From Primorskyibacter aestuariivivens (GTDB lineage Bacteria; Pseudomonadota; Alphaproteobacteria; Rhodobacterales; Rhodobacteraceae): DNA of 64,000 nt. Below the pieces are notes generated by a model. The model made no database searches and had not been told where the DNA came from. It saw only the letters and a list, made by a program, of their open reading frames with translations. Shown here one piece after another: positions 8,419 to 17,046 of the stretch. The stretch's first letter is position 1, and the number at the start of each line of letters is the position of its first letter. The DNA lies in NCBI RefSeq assembly GCF_028023675.1, contig NZ_JAQIOZ010000012.1, positions 62,001 through 126,000 of the forward strand, in the 5' to 3' direction. The position numbers and the translations under genes were made by a program.

Positions 8419-9425
8419 GCCCAGTTTCCTTTGGACATCAGGCCGAGGATCTCAAGCTGGCGCCAGTTGATGTATTTCTCTGACCATTTGCACCACAGGT
8501 CCGGATTGTCCTGTGCCGCGGCAGCATAAGCCTTGTATTCGACCGAGGCCGCGTAATGCTGTTTGCGCTCAAGCTCTTCGGTGGCCTTCGACGTAAAAGT
8601 GTCGAGAAACTTGGTGTGCAGCAGGATGCCGCTGGCTTTCTCTCCGCCCCATTCGTCGTAAACAAGGTTCAGACCGCGCGGCAGAAGCATGTGGGTTGAG
8701 CTCACGTAGGTGTAGCGCCGGTCCCATTTGACCAGCGGGATCTTGTTCAGCGCCGGGGCTTTTTGCGGCATCTGGTCAAAGAACACCCGGGCCCTTGGCC
8801 CGCCCTGTATCCACAGGTTCCCAAAGCGTTTGTTCCGTTTGATCGTGTAGTTGCCGCTATCGAACCACTGTGCAATTTCAAGCGGGTTCTGCCCGGCCTG
8901 ATACGGTTGGTTGTTGATCGGTCCCTTGGGATACATGTCCAGCAACATGGCCGAGAAGGATTTGATCGAACTGGCATCAAGCCAATCGGTCAAGGCGCGC
9001 AATGGGCGCGTATCGCAGAACGGATAAAGAAAAAACTCATCCGGATCGACCGTCAGCGCCCAATGCTCATGGGCGTATTTCCGTTGCAGGTAATTCAGCC
9101 AATCGACACCAAACCGGGAGCGTTTGTAACTGGCTTTGCTGTGCCAAAGAGATACGTCTGGCTGGTTTGCAAGATATTCGAACGCGCCATCGTCACTGTC
9201 GTTGTCGACGAAGAAGAAATGGTTGATCCCAAGATTTCGATAGTAGTCGAGAAAATAGGGAAGGCGCACCATCTCGTTGCGCTGGGTTGAAAAAACGAAC
9301 AGATCACCGGCGCGGATCTTGCCGGTATTGTCGGAGACCAGCTTCAATTCGCGGGACTTGCGCAGCGCGCGGATACGCCAGCGCTTGCGCTGCAATCTCA
9401 GCCGGTATGATTGCCAGGCACCCAC
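8415..9425 (-). CDS. Glycosyltransferase family 2/92-type protein
   Basis: The motif order fits Glyco_tranf_2_4/GT92 proteins: FVFSTQRNEMVRLPYFLDYYRNLGI (about residues 43-67), the FFVDNDSDDGAFEYL nucleotide-binding loop, then HWALTVDPDEFFLYP with the DPDE metal-binding acids (about 138-152). Basic patches at the N-terminus (LRLQRKRWRIRALRKSR) suggest membrane or polyanion association. At 336 residues it is complete. Its stop overlaps the start of the GT14 gene. Donor and acceptor sugars cannot be told from sequence. Confidence 0.82.
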   Translation of the reverse strand: MGAWQSYRLRLQRKRWRIRALRKSRELKLVSDNTGKIRAGDLFVFSTQRNEMVRLPYFLDYYRNLGINHFFFVDNDSDDGAFEYLANQPDVSLWHSKASYKRSRFGVDWLNYLQRKYAHEHWALTVDPDEFFLYPFCDTRPLRALTDWLDASSIKSFSAMLLDMYPKGPINNQPYQAGQNPLEIAQWFDSGNYTIKRNKRFGNLWIQGGPRARVFFDQMPQKAPALNKIPLVKWDRRYTYVSSTHMLLPRGLNLVYDEWGGEKASGILLHTKFLDTFTSKATEELERKQHYAASVEYKAYAAAAQDNPDLWCKWSEKYINWRQLEILGLMSKGNWA

Positions 9426-9465
9426 TTATGACCTCTCGAACCCGTTCACATCAGGCGCGTCCCTA

Positions 9466-10704
9466 TCAGACTCTGTTTAAGACAAGATTGAAATGCCTGT
9501 CCCAATCAGGGGGCTGGTAGTCCGTCTGCGGGGGGCGCTGCTCTGCTATTTCTTTTATTTTGTTGGCCCAAGAATACGGGTCAGATGCCTTTAGGTAAAT
9601 GGGAATATCGCTCAGGATTTCCCGATAGACCGGCAAATCGCCGCAAATCACGGGTATTCCCATGGCTGCGGCCTCGACCGGGGGCAGGCCAAACCCTTCG
9701 GCCATGCTTGGAAACAACAGCCCGCGCGATTGCTGCAAGAGTGCTGCAATCGCGCCGTCGCTGAGGCCAGGGCATTCGTGAACATGCCCTTTCCAGCGAT
9801 CCGTCTCGTCGAGCCGACGGAACACGGCGTCGTTTTCCCAACCGCGCGCGCCGCAGATGACAAGATGAGGAACAGGCGCGTCCGAGGCCAGAAGCCGCTC
9901 CCACACATCAAGCAAAAGCGCATGGTTCTTGCGCGGTTCAATCGTGCCCACGCAGACGAAAAACGGCCCAGGAGGCGGAAGGGATGACGGCAATTCCATC
10001 GGTACCGGGATTGGCACATCGACCCCCAGATGGGCCACAATCCCATCCGGGACGCGTCCCATGGGGGCCATGTGCCGCTCGGCGTAGTGGCGCGATTGCT
10101 GTGAGTTGTAAATCACAAGGTCCGCCGCACGTGACACACGGTTCAGGAATACCCGAAACGCCTTGGCCGTTTCCGCGCGCTGATATTCCGGGTGATCCAG
10201 CGGGATGGTGTCATGGACGAGCACGGCCACCCCGGCATCGCCCAGATGCTGCCATGCGCCGATCACGCGGTTGGTCAGATTGGAATGTCCGGTATTGAGA
10301 TAGACGCACCCACCCGGCACATGGCGCGCCAGCATTTTTGGCAATCGGATGGGAAGGCAGCGCGCGATGGCATGACGGCGCAAATCGGCTTCGGCCCGTC
10401 GCCGCATCTCCGGTACATGCGGGGCAAGGCGTCCCAACGCATCCAGCGCCCCCCAATCGTCCGCGGCGATCTTCTGACAGAGGCTGCGCGCGCCATCGCG
10501 GTCGAGCAAGACATAACCGATCCGGGTTCGCGCCAAGGCGAAAAGCGGTGTATCGTCGTCAATCAATCGCCTGAGATAGGCATATTCCACCCGGTCCACG
10601 CCGGTCATGACGCGCCCGGCCCTGCGGATCAGACGGGTGATGTCCAGACAACGCGCAGATGGCTTATTTGTCGTAATGGCCTGTTTGGTGCCAGCGCCAG
10701 GCAT
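9466..10704 (-). CDS. Glycosyltransferase family 4 (group 1)
   Basis: This is a GT-B retaining glycosyltransferase. The N-terminal domain holds LDITRLIRRAGRVMTGVDRVE and VAVLVHDTIPLDHPEY. The C-terminal nucleotide-sugar domain holds FFVCVGTIEPRKNHALLLDVWERL and the diagnostic E-x7-E motif in LLFPSMAEGFGLPPVEAAAMGIPVI. This pattern is common in mannosyl- and glucosyltransferases of surface polysaccharide loci. The chosen ATG (10704) overlaps the 3' end of galE by 41 bases. Since galE is intact, a later non-ATG start is possible, but the overlap itself is not a sign of damage. Confidence 0.87.
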   Translation of the reverse strand: MPGAGTKQAITTNKPSARCLDITRLIRRAGRVMTGVDRVEYAYLRRLIDDDTPLFALARTRIGYVLLDRDGARSLCQKIAADDWGALDALGRLAPHVPEMRRRAEADLRRHAIARCLPIRLPKMLARHVPGGCVYLNTGHSNLTNRVIGAWQHLGDAGVAVLVHDTIPLDHPEYQRAETAKAFRVFLNRVSRAADLVIYNSQQSRHYAERHMAPMGRVPDGIVAHLGVDVPIPVPMELPSSLPPPGPFFVCVGTIEPRKNHALLLDVWERLLASDAPVPHLVICGARGWENDAVFRRLDETDRWKGHVHECPGLSDGAIAALLQQSRGLLFPSMAEGFGLPPVEAAAMGIPVICGDLPVYREILSDIPIYLKASDPYSWANKIKEIAEQRPPQTDYQPPDWDRHFNLVLNRV

Positions 10705-11653
10705 CGCGGATCATCGCCTCCAGATTGGACCGTGTCGGGTTCCAACCCAGTTCTTGCACGGCGCGGGTCGATCCGGAAACAAGTTTCGTGCAATCGCCGG
10801 GGCGGCGCTCCCCTTCAACAATTGGCACGTCGCGGTTTGTGACCGACTGGGAATGGGCCACCACCTCGCGCACGGAAAAGCCGCTGCCGGTGCCAAGGTT
10901 GAAGACCCGGCTGCCCTTGCCGTCTTGCAGCCATTTCAGCCCCAGCACATGCGCATCCACCAGATCGCAGACATGCACGTAATCGCGGATGCAGGTGCCG
11001 TCCGGCGTGTCGTAATCGGTGCCAAAGATGGTCAGCGCATCACGCTTGCCCTCAATCGCGTCCAGCATCAGCGGGACAAGATGCGTCTCGGGCTGGTGAA
11101 ACTCGCCCACTTCGCCCTCGGGATCGGCTCCGGCCACGTTGAAATAGCGAAAGATCACCGAGCGCAGCCCATGCGCGGCCTCGAAATCGCGCAGCATGTC
11201 TTCGATGGCACGTTTCGAGGCACCGTAGGAATTCAGCGGCATCTGCGCGCTGGTTTCATCCAGAACGACATTGTCCTGATCGCCATAGGTGGCGCAGGTC
11301 GAGGAAAACACGAAATCGAGGCATCCTGCGTCGACCGCCGCCTCGATCAGGTTGAGGGACCCGGCCACGTTGTTGCGCCAGTAGAGGCCCGGTTCGCGCA
11401 TCGCTTCGCCCACCTGGCTGAGCGCGGCAAAGTGCATGACGGCGGCGGGCTTGTACTCGGCAAACACCTGATCCAACCGCTCGCGGTCCAGAAGGTCGCC
11501 ACGGGCCAAGGGGCCATACTTGACCGCGTCTTCCCAGCCCGTGGAGCAATTGTCATAGGTTATCGGCTCAAAACCGGCGCGTTTGAGTGCCTTGCAGGCA
11601 TGCGAGCCGATATAGCCAGCACCACCTGTCACCAGTACGGGGATAGATGTCAT
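10664..11653 (-). CDS. galE: UDP-glucose 4-epimerase GalE
   Basis: GalE interconverts UDP-glucose and UDP-galactose using bound NAD. The N-terminal Rossmann motif is VTGGAGYIGSHACKAL (about residues 7-22). The catalytic Ser/Tyr/Lys set is FSSTCATYGD plus SYGASKRAIEDML (YxxxK), and NLGTGSGFSVREVV closes the substrate site. At 329 residues it is full length. It sits between galU and a GT4 gene on the same strand. With galU it supplies UDP-Glc and UDP-Gal to the glycosyltransferases downstream. Confidence 0.95.
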   Translation of the reverse strand: MTSIPVLVTGGAGYIGSHACKALKRAGFEPITYDNCSTGWEDAVKYGPLARGDLLDRERLDQVFAEYKPAAVMHFAALSQVGEAMREPGLYWRNNVAGSLNLIEAAVDAGCLDFVFSSTCATYGDQDNVVLDETSAQMPLNSYGASKRAIEDMLRDFEAAHGLRSVIFRYFNVAGADPEGEVGEFHQPETHLVPLMLDAIEGKRDALTIFGTDYDTPDGTCIRDYVHVCDLVDAHVLGLKWLQDGKGSRVFNLGTGSGFSVREVVAHSQSVTNRDVPIVEGERRPGDCTKLVSGSTRAVQELGWNPTRSNLEAMIRDAWRWHQTGHYDK

Positions 11654-11664
11654 GAAATCAGGCC

Positions 11665-12558
11665 TTATTGCGCGGCTTTTTCCGATGCCATCAGATCATG
11701 CAGATAGGCGCGCAGCTCATCCTTGAGATCGTCGCGGCTGAGGCCAAAGGCGACCGTGGCTTGCAGGAACCCGGCCTTGGAGCCGCAATCGAAACGTTGG
11801 CCGCGGAACCGCAAGCCGTAAACATTGCGGTTTTCCTCAATTTCCTGAGCAATGGCATCGGTCAACTGGATTTCCCCGCCCGCGCCCTGCTTCATCTTGT
11901 TCAGGCTGCGCAGCACGTCCGGGGTCAGGATATAGCGCCCGATCACGGCAAGATTGGAAGGCGCCTCATCGGCTTTGGGCTTTTCGACCATGCCTTTCAC
12001 AGACACTAGGCTGCCCATGTCCTCCTTGATGTCCAGAACGCCATAAGCCGACGCTTTTTCAGGCGGGACTTCCATCGCGGCAACCATGCTGCCTCCGGTT
12101 TCCTCGTAGGCTTCGACCATTTGCTGGAGGCATGGCTTTTCGGCGGCAATCACGTCGTCCGGCAGGATAACGGCAAAGGGTTCGTTTGCGATCAACCGAC
12201 GCGCACACCAGACGGCATGGCCGAGCCCAAGCGCCTTGTGCTGGCGGATATAGGCAATTGCGCCGCTGTCCATATTCGTGTCCTTGAGCGCATCGAGCAG
12301 GTCATTTTTGCCCTTCTTGCGCAGTTCTTGCTCAAGCTGGGGGGAATGATCGAAGTAATCTTCAAGCGCACCTTTGCCGCGCGATGTGACAAAGATGAAT
12401 TCCTTGATACCGGCGGCGCGCGCTTCGTCGATGGCGTATTGGATCAGCGGGCGATCCACCAAAGTCATGATTTCCTTGGGTACCGATTTGGTCGCTGGCA
12501 GAAAACGGGTACCCAGACCGGCGACGGGGAAAATAGCTTTGGTGACTTTACTACGCAT
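11665..12558 (-). CDS. galU: UTP-glucose-1-phosphate uridylyltransferase GalU
   Basis: GalU makes UDP-glucose from glucose-1-phosphate and UTP. Characteristic segments are KAIFPVAGLGTRFLPATKSVPKEI in the form FPVAGLGTRFLPATK, FVTSRGKGALEDYFD, GLGHAVWCARRL and AVILPDDVI, plus FDCGSKAGFLQATVAFG near the C-terminus. I chose the ATG at 12558 because GAGG lies 8 bases upstream and homologues start at this point. An in-frame ATG at 12582 would add eight residues. It is 11 bases upstream of galE. A ~130-base gap separates it from the GT2 gene, so it may have its own promoter there. Confidence 0.94.
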   Translation of the reverse strand: MRSKVTKAIFPVAGLGTRFLPATKSVPKEIMTLVDRPLIQYAIDEARAAGIKEFIFVTSRGKGALEDYFDHSPQLEQELRKKGKNDLLDALKDTNMDSGAIAYIRQHKALGLGHAVWCARRLIANEPFAVILPDDVIAAEKPCLQQMVEAYEETGGSMVAAMEVPPEKASAYGVLDIKEDMGSLVSVKGMVEKPKADEAPSNLAVIGRYILTPDVLRSLNKMKQGAGGEIQLTDAIAQEIEENRNVYGLRFRGQRFDCGSKAGFLQATVAFGLSRDDLKDELRAYLHDLMASEKAAQ

Positions 12559-12688
12559 GAACAATGCCTCGGTGTGGTTCAAACTTATATTTTGCTCGGT
12601 TTACACCATGCCCGCAAAAATAAAAATGGTTACAGGTGTCTCAACCCGCGCGGTTTAGGCATGATTTTTGCAATGCGCCAGCAATTTT

Positions 12689-13924
12689 CTACTGTTGCGG
12701 CTGGAAGCCACGCGCTTGTGCGACGCGGCGGACCTCTTTCCGTATTTTTTGCCTAAGAGTCAGTGGTTTGAAGGTGGGATCATGGCGATCCATCTTGCCA
12801 AATTGGCCGCCGCGATGCTCCCAGTACCCGTCTTTTGTAAAGGCAACGCGTCCATAGAGTGTTGTCGGGGAAAAAATCATGACACTCGTCACATGTCCGT
12901 TTGCAACATCTTGCGCGGCTTTCCGCCGAAAATTTGCCCGATGCAGCCAGCGACCTGTATGCAGCCGCGTGCCATTGGGGGCCGCGCGAGGGAACGGCGT
13001 GAACCCATCCGCAGCACGGGCCAGAGGCACAAGGCTCCGGGGCCTGCGCATCACGCCTTCATCGAAACCCTGATACAGGCGCTTGAGAAGCTTGCGAACA
13101 TCTCCGGGGGCCAGGCGCCCCTCAACCATATGCCGGAGCAATCGCTTGCGCTGTTCATCGGCAAACGCGGCGCGAAAGGTGGGGCGCTCAGTTTCCGGGC
13201 AGTGGCGCAGCAGGAACGCGGCATGAGATGCGCCGATCTCGAACAGGTCCAGAGGCACCCGGTCCTGTCGGCGCCGCGCGCTGGCCGCGAACCCATGATG
13301 AACCTCGGCCCGAGGCACGATGGCTGTGGCATGGCCCTGCGCCGCGAGCCGCATGTTCACATCGCTTTCGTCCAGATAAAACCGGTACGCCGGATCAAAT
13401 CCGCCCATCGTCGCCAGAACATCCCGGCGAAAGGCCATGTTCGTGCCTTCGGTCTTGATGGCCCGGCCATGCGCCGGATGCAGAACGGTCGGCGTATCAT
13501 GGTCAAGGCGCAGCGGATGGGTCCGCCCCCCGTCGTCGACCGTGCCCGCGCGCCATTGCCAGGAAACGCCATTGCGGCCGCGCACATACCCGCCAGCCGC
13601 TGATACCTCGGGGTCGTCAAATGCACCTGCCAATTCATCAAGCCAGGTCGGCTCGGGGACGGCGTCATCGTCGATAAAGGCGACAATCTCTCCTGCCGCA
13701 TGTTCGATCCCGAGATTGCGGGCCGCAGAGATATTCGGCTCGTCAAACGGCACCAGCTTGATGGCATCCACGCCGTCGAAATCTTTCAACGCTGCGGTGC
13801 CGGACCTATCGGCAACCACAACGATTTCAAAGGCGGGATAGAAGAGCTGGCCAATTGCGGTCAGACACCGGCGCAGCGCATCGGGCCGTCCATTGGAGAC
13901 AACGATAACGCTGGCCGTGCGCAT
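12689..13924 (-). CDS. Glycosyltransferase family 2
   Basis: This is a GT-A inverting glycosyltransferase. It starts ASVIVVSNGRPDALRRCLTAIG. The nucleotide-binding acids are in AARNLGIEHAAGEIVAFIDDDAVPEPTWLDEL (the DDD triad at about residues 85-87), and the acceptor side shows GTNMAFRRDVL and YLDESDVNMRL (ED-type motif). The last ~170 residues are an Arg-rich tail of unknown role. At 411 residues it is longer than a minimal GT2. It starts four bases after the cysQ stop and is probably cotranscribed with it. Confidence 0.85.
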   Translation of the reverse strand: MRTASVIVVSNGRPDALRRCLTAIGQLFYPAFEIVVVADRSGTAALKDFDGVDAIKLVPFDEPNISAARNLGIEHAAGEIVAFIDDDAVPEPTWLDELAGAFDDPEVSAAGGYVRGRNGVSWQWRAGTVDDGGRTHPLRLDHDTPTVLHPAHGRAIKTEGTNMAFRRDVLATMGGFDPAYRFYLDESDVNMRLAAQGHATAIVPRAEVHHGFAASARRRQDRVPLDLFEIGASHAAFLLRHCPETERPTFRAAFADEQRKRLLRHMVEGRLAPGDVRKLLKRLYQGFDEGVMRRPRSLVPLARAADGFTPFPRAAPNGTRLHTGRWLHRANFRRKAAQDVANGHVTSVMIFSPTTLYGRVAFTKDGYWEHRGGQFGKMDRHDPTFKPLTLRQKIRKEVRRVAQARGFQPQQ

Positions 13925-13927
13925 GAT

Positions 13928-14740
13928 CTATGCGGGCTTGAGGTCAACGCCCGGCGCGTAGGCAATAAAGAACGGGTTGGCATAACCATCCTTGCCATAA
14001 GCCAGCGGCGTGTGGTCATCAAAGCGAATGACGCGCCCGCCCGCACCGTTCAGCACGGCGTGCCCGGCAGCGGTGTCCCATTCCATCGTGCGGCCAAGAC
14101 GCGGGTAGATATCGGCCTCGCCTGTCGCGACAAGGCAGAATTTGAGCGACGATCCAGCGCTGGTCATGTCCTTGACGTTGTACTTGGCAATATAGTCATC
14201 CGTGGCCTGATCGCGGTGCGATTTGGAGGCTACGACCATGAGAGCTGTATTCTCGGGCTGGCTGACCTTGAGCGGTTTGGTTTGCCCGATCGTGTCCTTG
14301 AGGAATGGACCGGTTTCCTCGACCGTGTTGCCCACGGAATCGGTAAAGAACAGCCGCTCTTTGGCCGGGGCATAGACCACGCCGCGCGTTGGCACGCCAT
14401 TTTCGACATAGGCAATGTTCACGGTGAAATCGCCGCGACGGTGGATGAATTCCTTGGTTCCATCGAGCGGGTCCACGATCAGGAACGTATCTGCGCGCTC
14501 CGAATGCGAGGCGGCCTGTTCTTCGGTGACCAGCGTGACATCGGGAAAGGCCGCGCGCAGACCGGCGGAGATCAGCGCATCGGCGGCCTCATCGGCGGCG
14601 GTAACCGGGCTGTCGTCGGATTTGGATTTCACGTCGAAATCGTCGGAATTGTAAATATCCATGATCACATCACCGGCTTCGAGCGCCAGTTTCCGGATCA
14701 CGCGGGTCAATTCTTCGTAGTTCAAAGTCTTTGGCTCCAT
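13928..14740 (-). CDS. cysQ: 3'(2'),5'-bisphosphate nucleotidase CysQ
   Basis: CysQ hydrolyses 3'-phosphoadenosine 5'-phosphate (PAP), the inhibitory by-product of PAPS-dependent sulfation, to AMP and phosphate. The inositol-monophosphatase fold is clear: SDDSPVTAADEAAD (about residues 41-54), the metal-binding TEEQ and DPLDGTKEF (about 90-98), and EWDTAAGHAVL near the C-terminus. I chose the ATG at 14740, where homology begins. It heads the polysaccharide gene run that ends with a sulfotransferase, suggesting it recycles PAP for that enzyme as well as for cysteine synthesis. Confidence 0.93.
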   Translation of the reverse strand: MEPKTLNYEELTRVIRKLALEAGDVIMDIYNSDDFDVKSKSDDSPVTAADEAADALISAGLRAAFPDVTLVTEEQAASHSERADTFLIVDPLDGTKEFIHRRGDFTVNIAYVENGVPTRGVVYAPAKERLFFTDSVGNTVEETGPFLKDTIGQTKPLKVSQPENTALMVVASKSHRDQATDDYIAKYNVKDMTSAGSSLKFCLVATGEADIYPRLGRTMEWDTAAGHAVLNGAGGRVIRFDDHTPLAYGKDGYANPFFIAYAPGVDLKPA

Positions 14741-14861
14741 CTCACCGCATGCCTTGGTGCGGCATTTGTTGAATTCATGCTTTGTGGGGGTTATGCTTCG
14801 AGTGTAACGGAACAGCAAGAATTCCGTGCCAAATCTTGCAAAACGGCGGAGCAGTACTGCC

Positions 14862-15683
14862 ATGTTTGTCCAGCGTCGCCCAACGTCCATGTTGGGCTCT
14901 CTCCTTGTGACCGCCGAACTCGTGTATCACGGGGCCGTCCGGAACGTGCGCAAAACGCATGGCAATGCCTTCATCTCGATTCTGATGAACGTGCTTCAGA
15001 CGGTCATCATGGTTGCCGTGTTTTACGTGATGTTCACCGTTCTTGGCCTGCGCGGGCTGAAGCTGCGCGGGGATTTCCTGATCTACATCATGACGGGCAT
15101 CTTCCTTTACATGACGCATATCAAGACGATGAGCGCCGTGACGGGGGCAGAGGGGCCTGCCTCGCCCATGATGCAACATGCGCCGATGAACACCATCGTG
15201 GCGATCCTGTCGGGGATGCTGAGCGCGCTGTATATTCAGGTCCTGTCGCTGTTCCTGATCCTGTTTGTTTATCATGTGGGCTTTACCCCGGTGGAAATTC
15301 ACGACCCCATCGGTTGTCTCGCCATGGTGTTGCTGGCCTGGTTCACGGGGGCCGCGGTGGGCATGGTTTTCCTGTCGCTCAAACCGTGGTTTCCAACGTT
15401 TATCAGCATCGCGTCGTCGATTTATCAACGTGCCAACATGATTGCGTCGGGTAAGATGTTTGTGGCCAATACGCTGCCCGGATATCTTCTGGCGATGTTT
15501 GACTGGAACCCGCTGTTCCACGCGATTGACCAGTCGCGCGGCCATGCTTTCGTCAACTATTTCCCGCGCAACTCGAACTGGGAATATGCGTTCTGGCTGG
15601 GGGTGACCTTGATGACCATTGGTCTGATGGGTGAATTCTATACGCGCCGTCACGTCTCGGCCAGTTGGTCGGCCAAGAGCTGA
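14862..15683 (+). CDS. ABC-2 type polysaccharide export permease (KpsM/Wzm-like)
   Basis: A membrane protein with about six hydrophobic segments, including ILMNVLQTVIMVAVFYVMFTV, FLIYIMTGIFLYMTHI, VQVLSLFLILFVYHV-type and MVLLAWFTGAAVGMVFL. Together with the C-terminal NPLFHAIDQSRGHAFVNYFPRNSN segment this is typical of ABC-2 permeases exporting capsule or O-antigen. The partner ATPase (KpsT/Wzt) is not adjacent and must be encoded elsewhere. The ATG at 14862 follows GGAG by about 10 bases; the ATG at 14889 is an alternative. It is divergent from cysQ, so a shared promoter lies in 14741-14861. The cargo is probably the polysaccharide made by the minus-strand genes. Confidence 0.82.
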   Translation: MFVQRRPTSMLGSLLVTAELVYHGAVRNVRKTHGNAFISILMNVLQTVIMVAVFYVMFTVLGLRGLKLRGDFLIYIMTGIFLYMTHIKTMSAVTGAEGPASPMMQHAPMNTIVAILSGMLSALYIQVLSLFLILFVYHVGFTPVEIHDPIGCLAMVLLAWFTGAAVGMVFLSLKPWFPTFISIASSIYQRANMIASGKMFVANTLPGYLLAMFDWNPLFHAIDQSRGHAFVNYFPRNSNWEYAFWLGVTLMTIGLMGEFYTRRHVSASWSAKS

Positions 15684-15708
15684 CGCGCGCGGTGCGGAGC
15701 TTCATGTC

Positions 15709-17046
15709 ATGAAGAGCGTCTTCACGATTCTTGTCGCGGGTCTCCTGGCTGCAGATGCACAGGCCGCAGCAATTGACAGGTCGTTGCGGCCCGTCGCGCG
15801 CCCGGTGTCGGACCAGACGGAAAGCCGCCCGACAGATCTGGCCGTTGTCCAAAGCCTGCGCCCACGCGTGCGCCCGGCTGTCCTTTCTCGGCCCGAGCCT
15901 ACGGCGGCACCGGTCGATCCCGCCAAAACCGCCGGGTTGCGTGACTGGAGCCGGGGATTTCGGCAGCGCGCATTGGCGCAAGGCGTCAGCGCAGCGGTCT
16001 TTGACCGGGCGTTTCGCGATGTGCGCTACAACGCAGATGTCATCGCCCGGGACAGCAACCAATCGGAATTCGTCAAGCCGATCTGGGACTATCTCGCCAG
16101 CGCGGCCTCTGACAAGCGGATCGCCAACGGCAAGGAAATGCTGGTTCAGCACCGTAACACGCTGGCCGAGATCGAGGATCGCTATGGCGTTGCGCGCGAG
16201 GTCGTGGTCGCGGTCTGGGGCATGGAAAGCGCCTATGGCGAATATCGCGGTTCGATCAATGTGGTCGAGGCGCTGGCCACGCTCGCCTATGACGGGCGGC
16301 GCGGGCGGTTTTTTGAGCAGCAATTGATTGCCGCGCTGAAGATCCTGCAAAACGGAGATACGGCACCCTCTGCCATGACCGGAAGCTGGGCTGGGGCCAT
16401 GGGGCATACGCAGTTCATTCCCACGTCCTACGAGGCTTATGCCGTGGATTTCCGCGGCGACGGGCGGCGCGATATCTGGTCCGATGATCCCACCGATGCG
16501 CTGGCCTCGACCGCCGCGTACCTGTCCCGCTTCGGCTGGATACGCGGCATGCCGTGGGGGGTGGAGGTCCGCCTTCCCGAGGGGTTTGATTACGGGCAGG
16601 TCGCGCGCAGCAACCGTAAGATGCCAAGCCAATGGGCGCAGCTTGGCGTGCTGACCCGTAATGGACGCCCTGTGCCGGATTATGGCGCGGCTTATGTGCT
16701 GTTGCCCGCCGGATCGCGCGGCGCGGCGTTTCTCGTATTCAAGAATTTCGACGTGATCAAACGCTATAACGCGGCGGACGCCTATGCGCTGGGCGTCGGA
16801 CATTTGTCAGACCGGTTGATCGGCGGTGGTCCTATCGAGGGCGGCTGGCCCACGGGTGACCGGGCATTGACGCGGGACGAACGCAAGGAACTGCAACGAC
16901 GCCTGACCGCGCGCGGGTTCAATACGCGCGGTGTGGACGGCCGGATTGGTCCCAACACGGTCAAGGCGATCCGCGGGTTTCAGCGGTCCGCGGGCCTGAC
17001 CCCGGATGGCCATGCCTCGCACCGGTTGTTGCAGCGCCTGCGCTAG
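15709..17046 (+). CDS. Lytic murein transglycosylase (MltB family) with peptidoglycan-binding domain
   Basis: Cleaves the MurNAc-GlcNAc bond of peptidoglycan with 1,6-anhydro ring formation in the periplasm. A signal peptide (residues 1 to about 20) is followed by a low-complexity linker with two RPxxRP-type repeats (SLRPVARP, SLRPRVRP). The SLT_2/MltB catalytic domain comes next, with the catalytic Glu in VWGMESAYGEY (Glu about 173) and the GAMGHTQFIPTSY motif. A C-terminal PG_binding_1 domain begins near DERKELQRRLTARGFNTRG. At 445 residues it is complete. Its stop shares the CTAG with the convergent UbiD-like gene. Confidence 0.93.
   Translation: MKSVFTILVAGLLAADAQAAAIDRSLRPVARPVSDQTESRPTDLAVVQSLRPRVRPAVLSRPEPTAAPVDPAKTAGLRDWSRGFRQRALAQGVSAAVFDRAFRDVRYNADVIARDSNQSEFVKPIWDYLASAASDKRIANGKEMLVQHRNTLAEIEDRYGVAREVVVAVWGMESAYGEYRGSINVVEALATLAYDGRRGRFFEQQLIAALKILQNGDTAPSAMTGSWAGAMGHTQFIPTSYEAYAVDFRGDGRRDIWSDDPTDALASTAAYLSRFGWIRGMPWGVEVRLPEGFDYGQVARSNRKMPSQWAQLGVLTRNGRPVPDYGAAYVLLPAGSRGAAFLVFKNFDVIKRYNAADAYALGVGHLSDRLIGGGPIEGGWPTGDRALTRDERKELQRRLTARGFNTRGVDGRIGPNTVKAIRGFQRSAGLTPDGHASHRLLQRLR

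Noticed and set aside
10664-10704. Frameshift or gene fusion between galE and the GT4 gene
   Set aside because: Both proteins are complete; the 41-base overlap can be explained by start-site choice.
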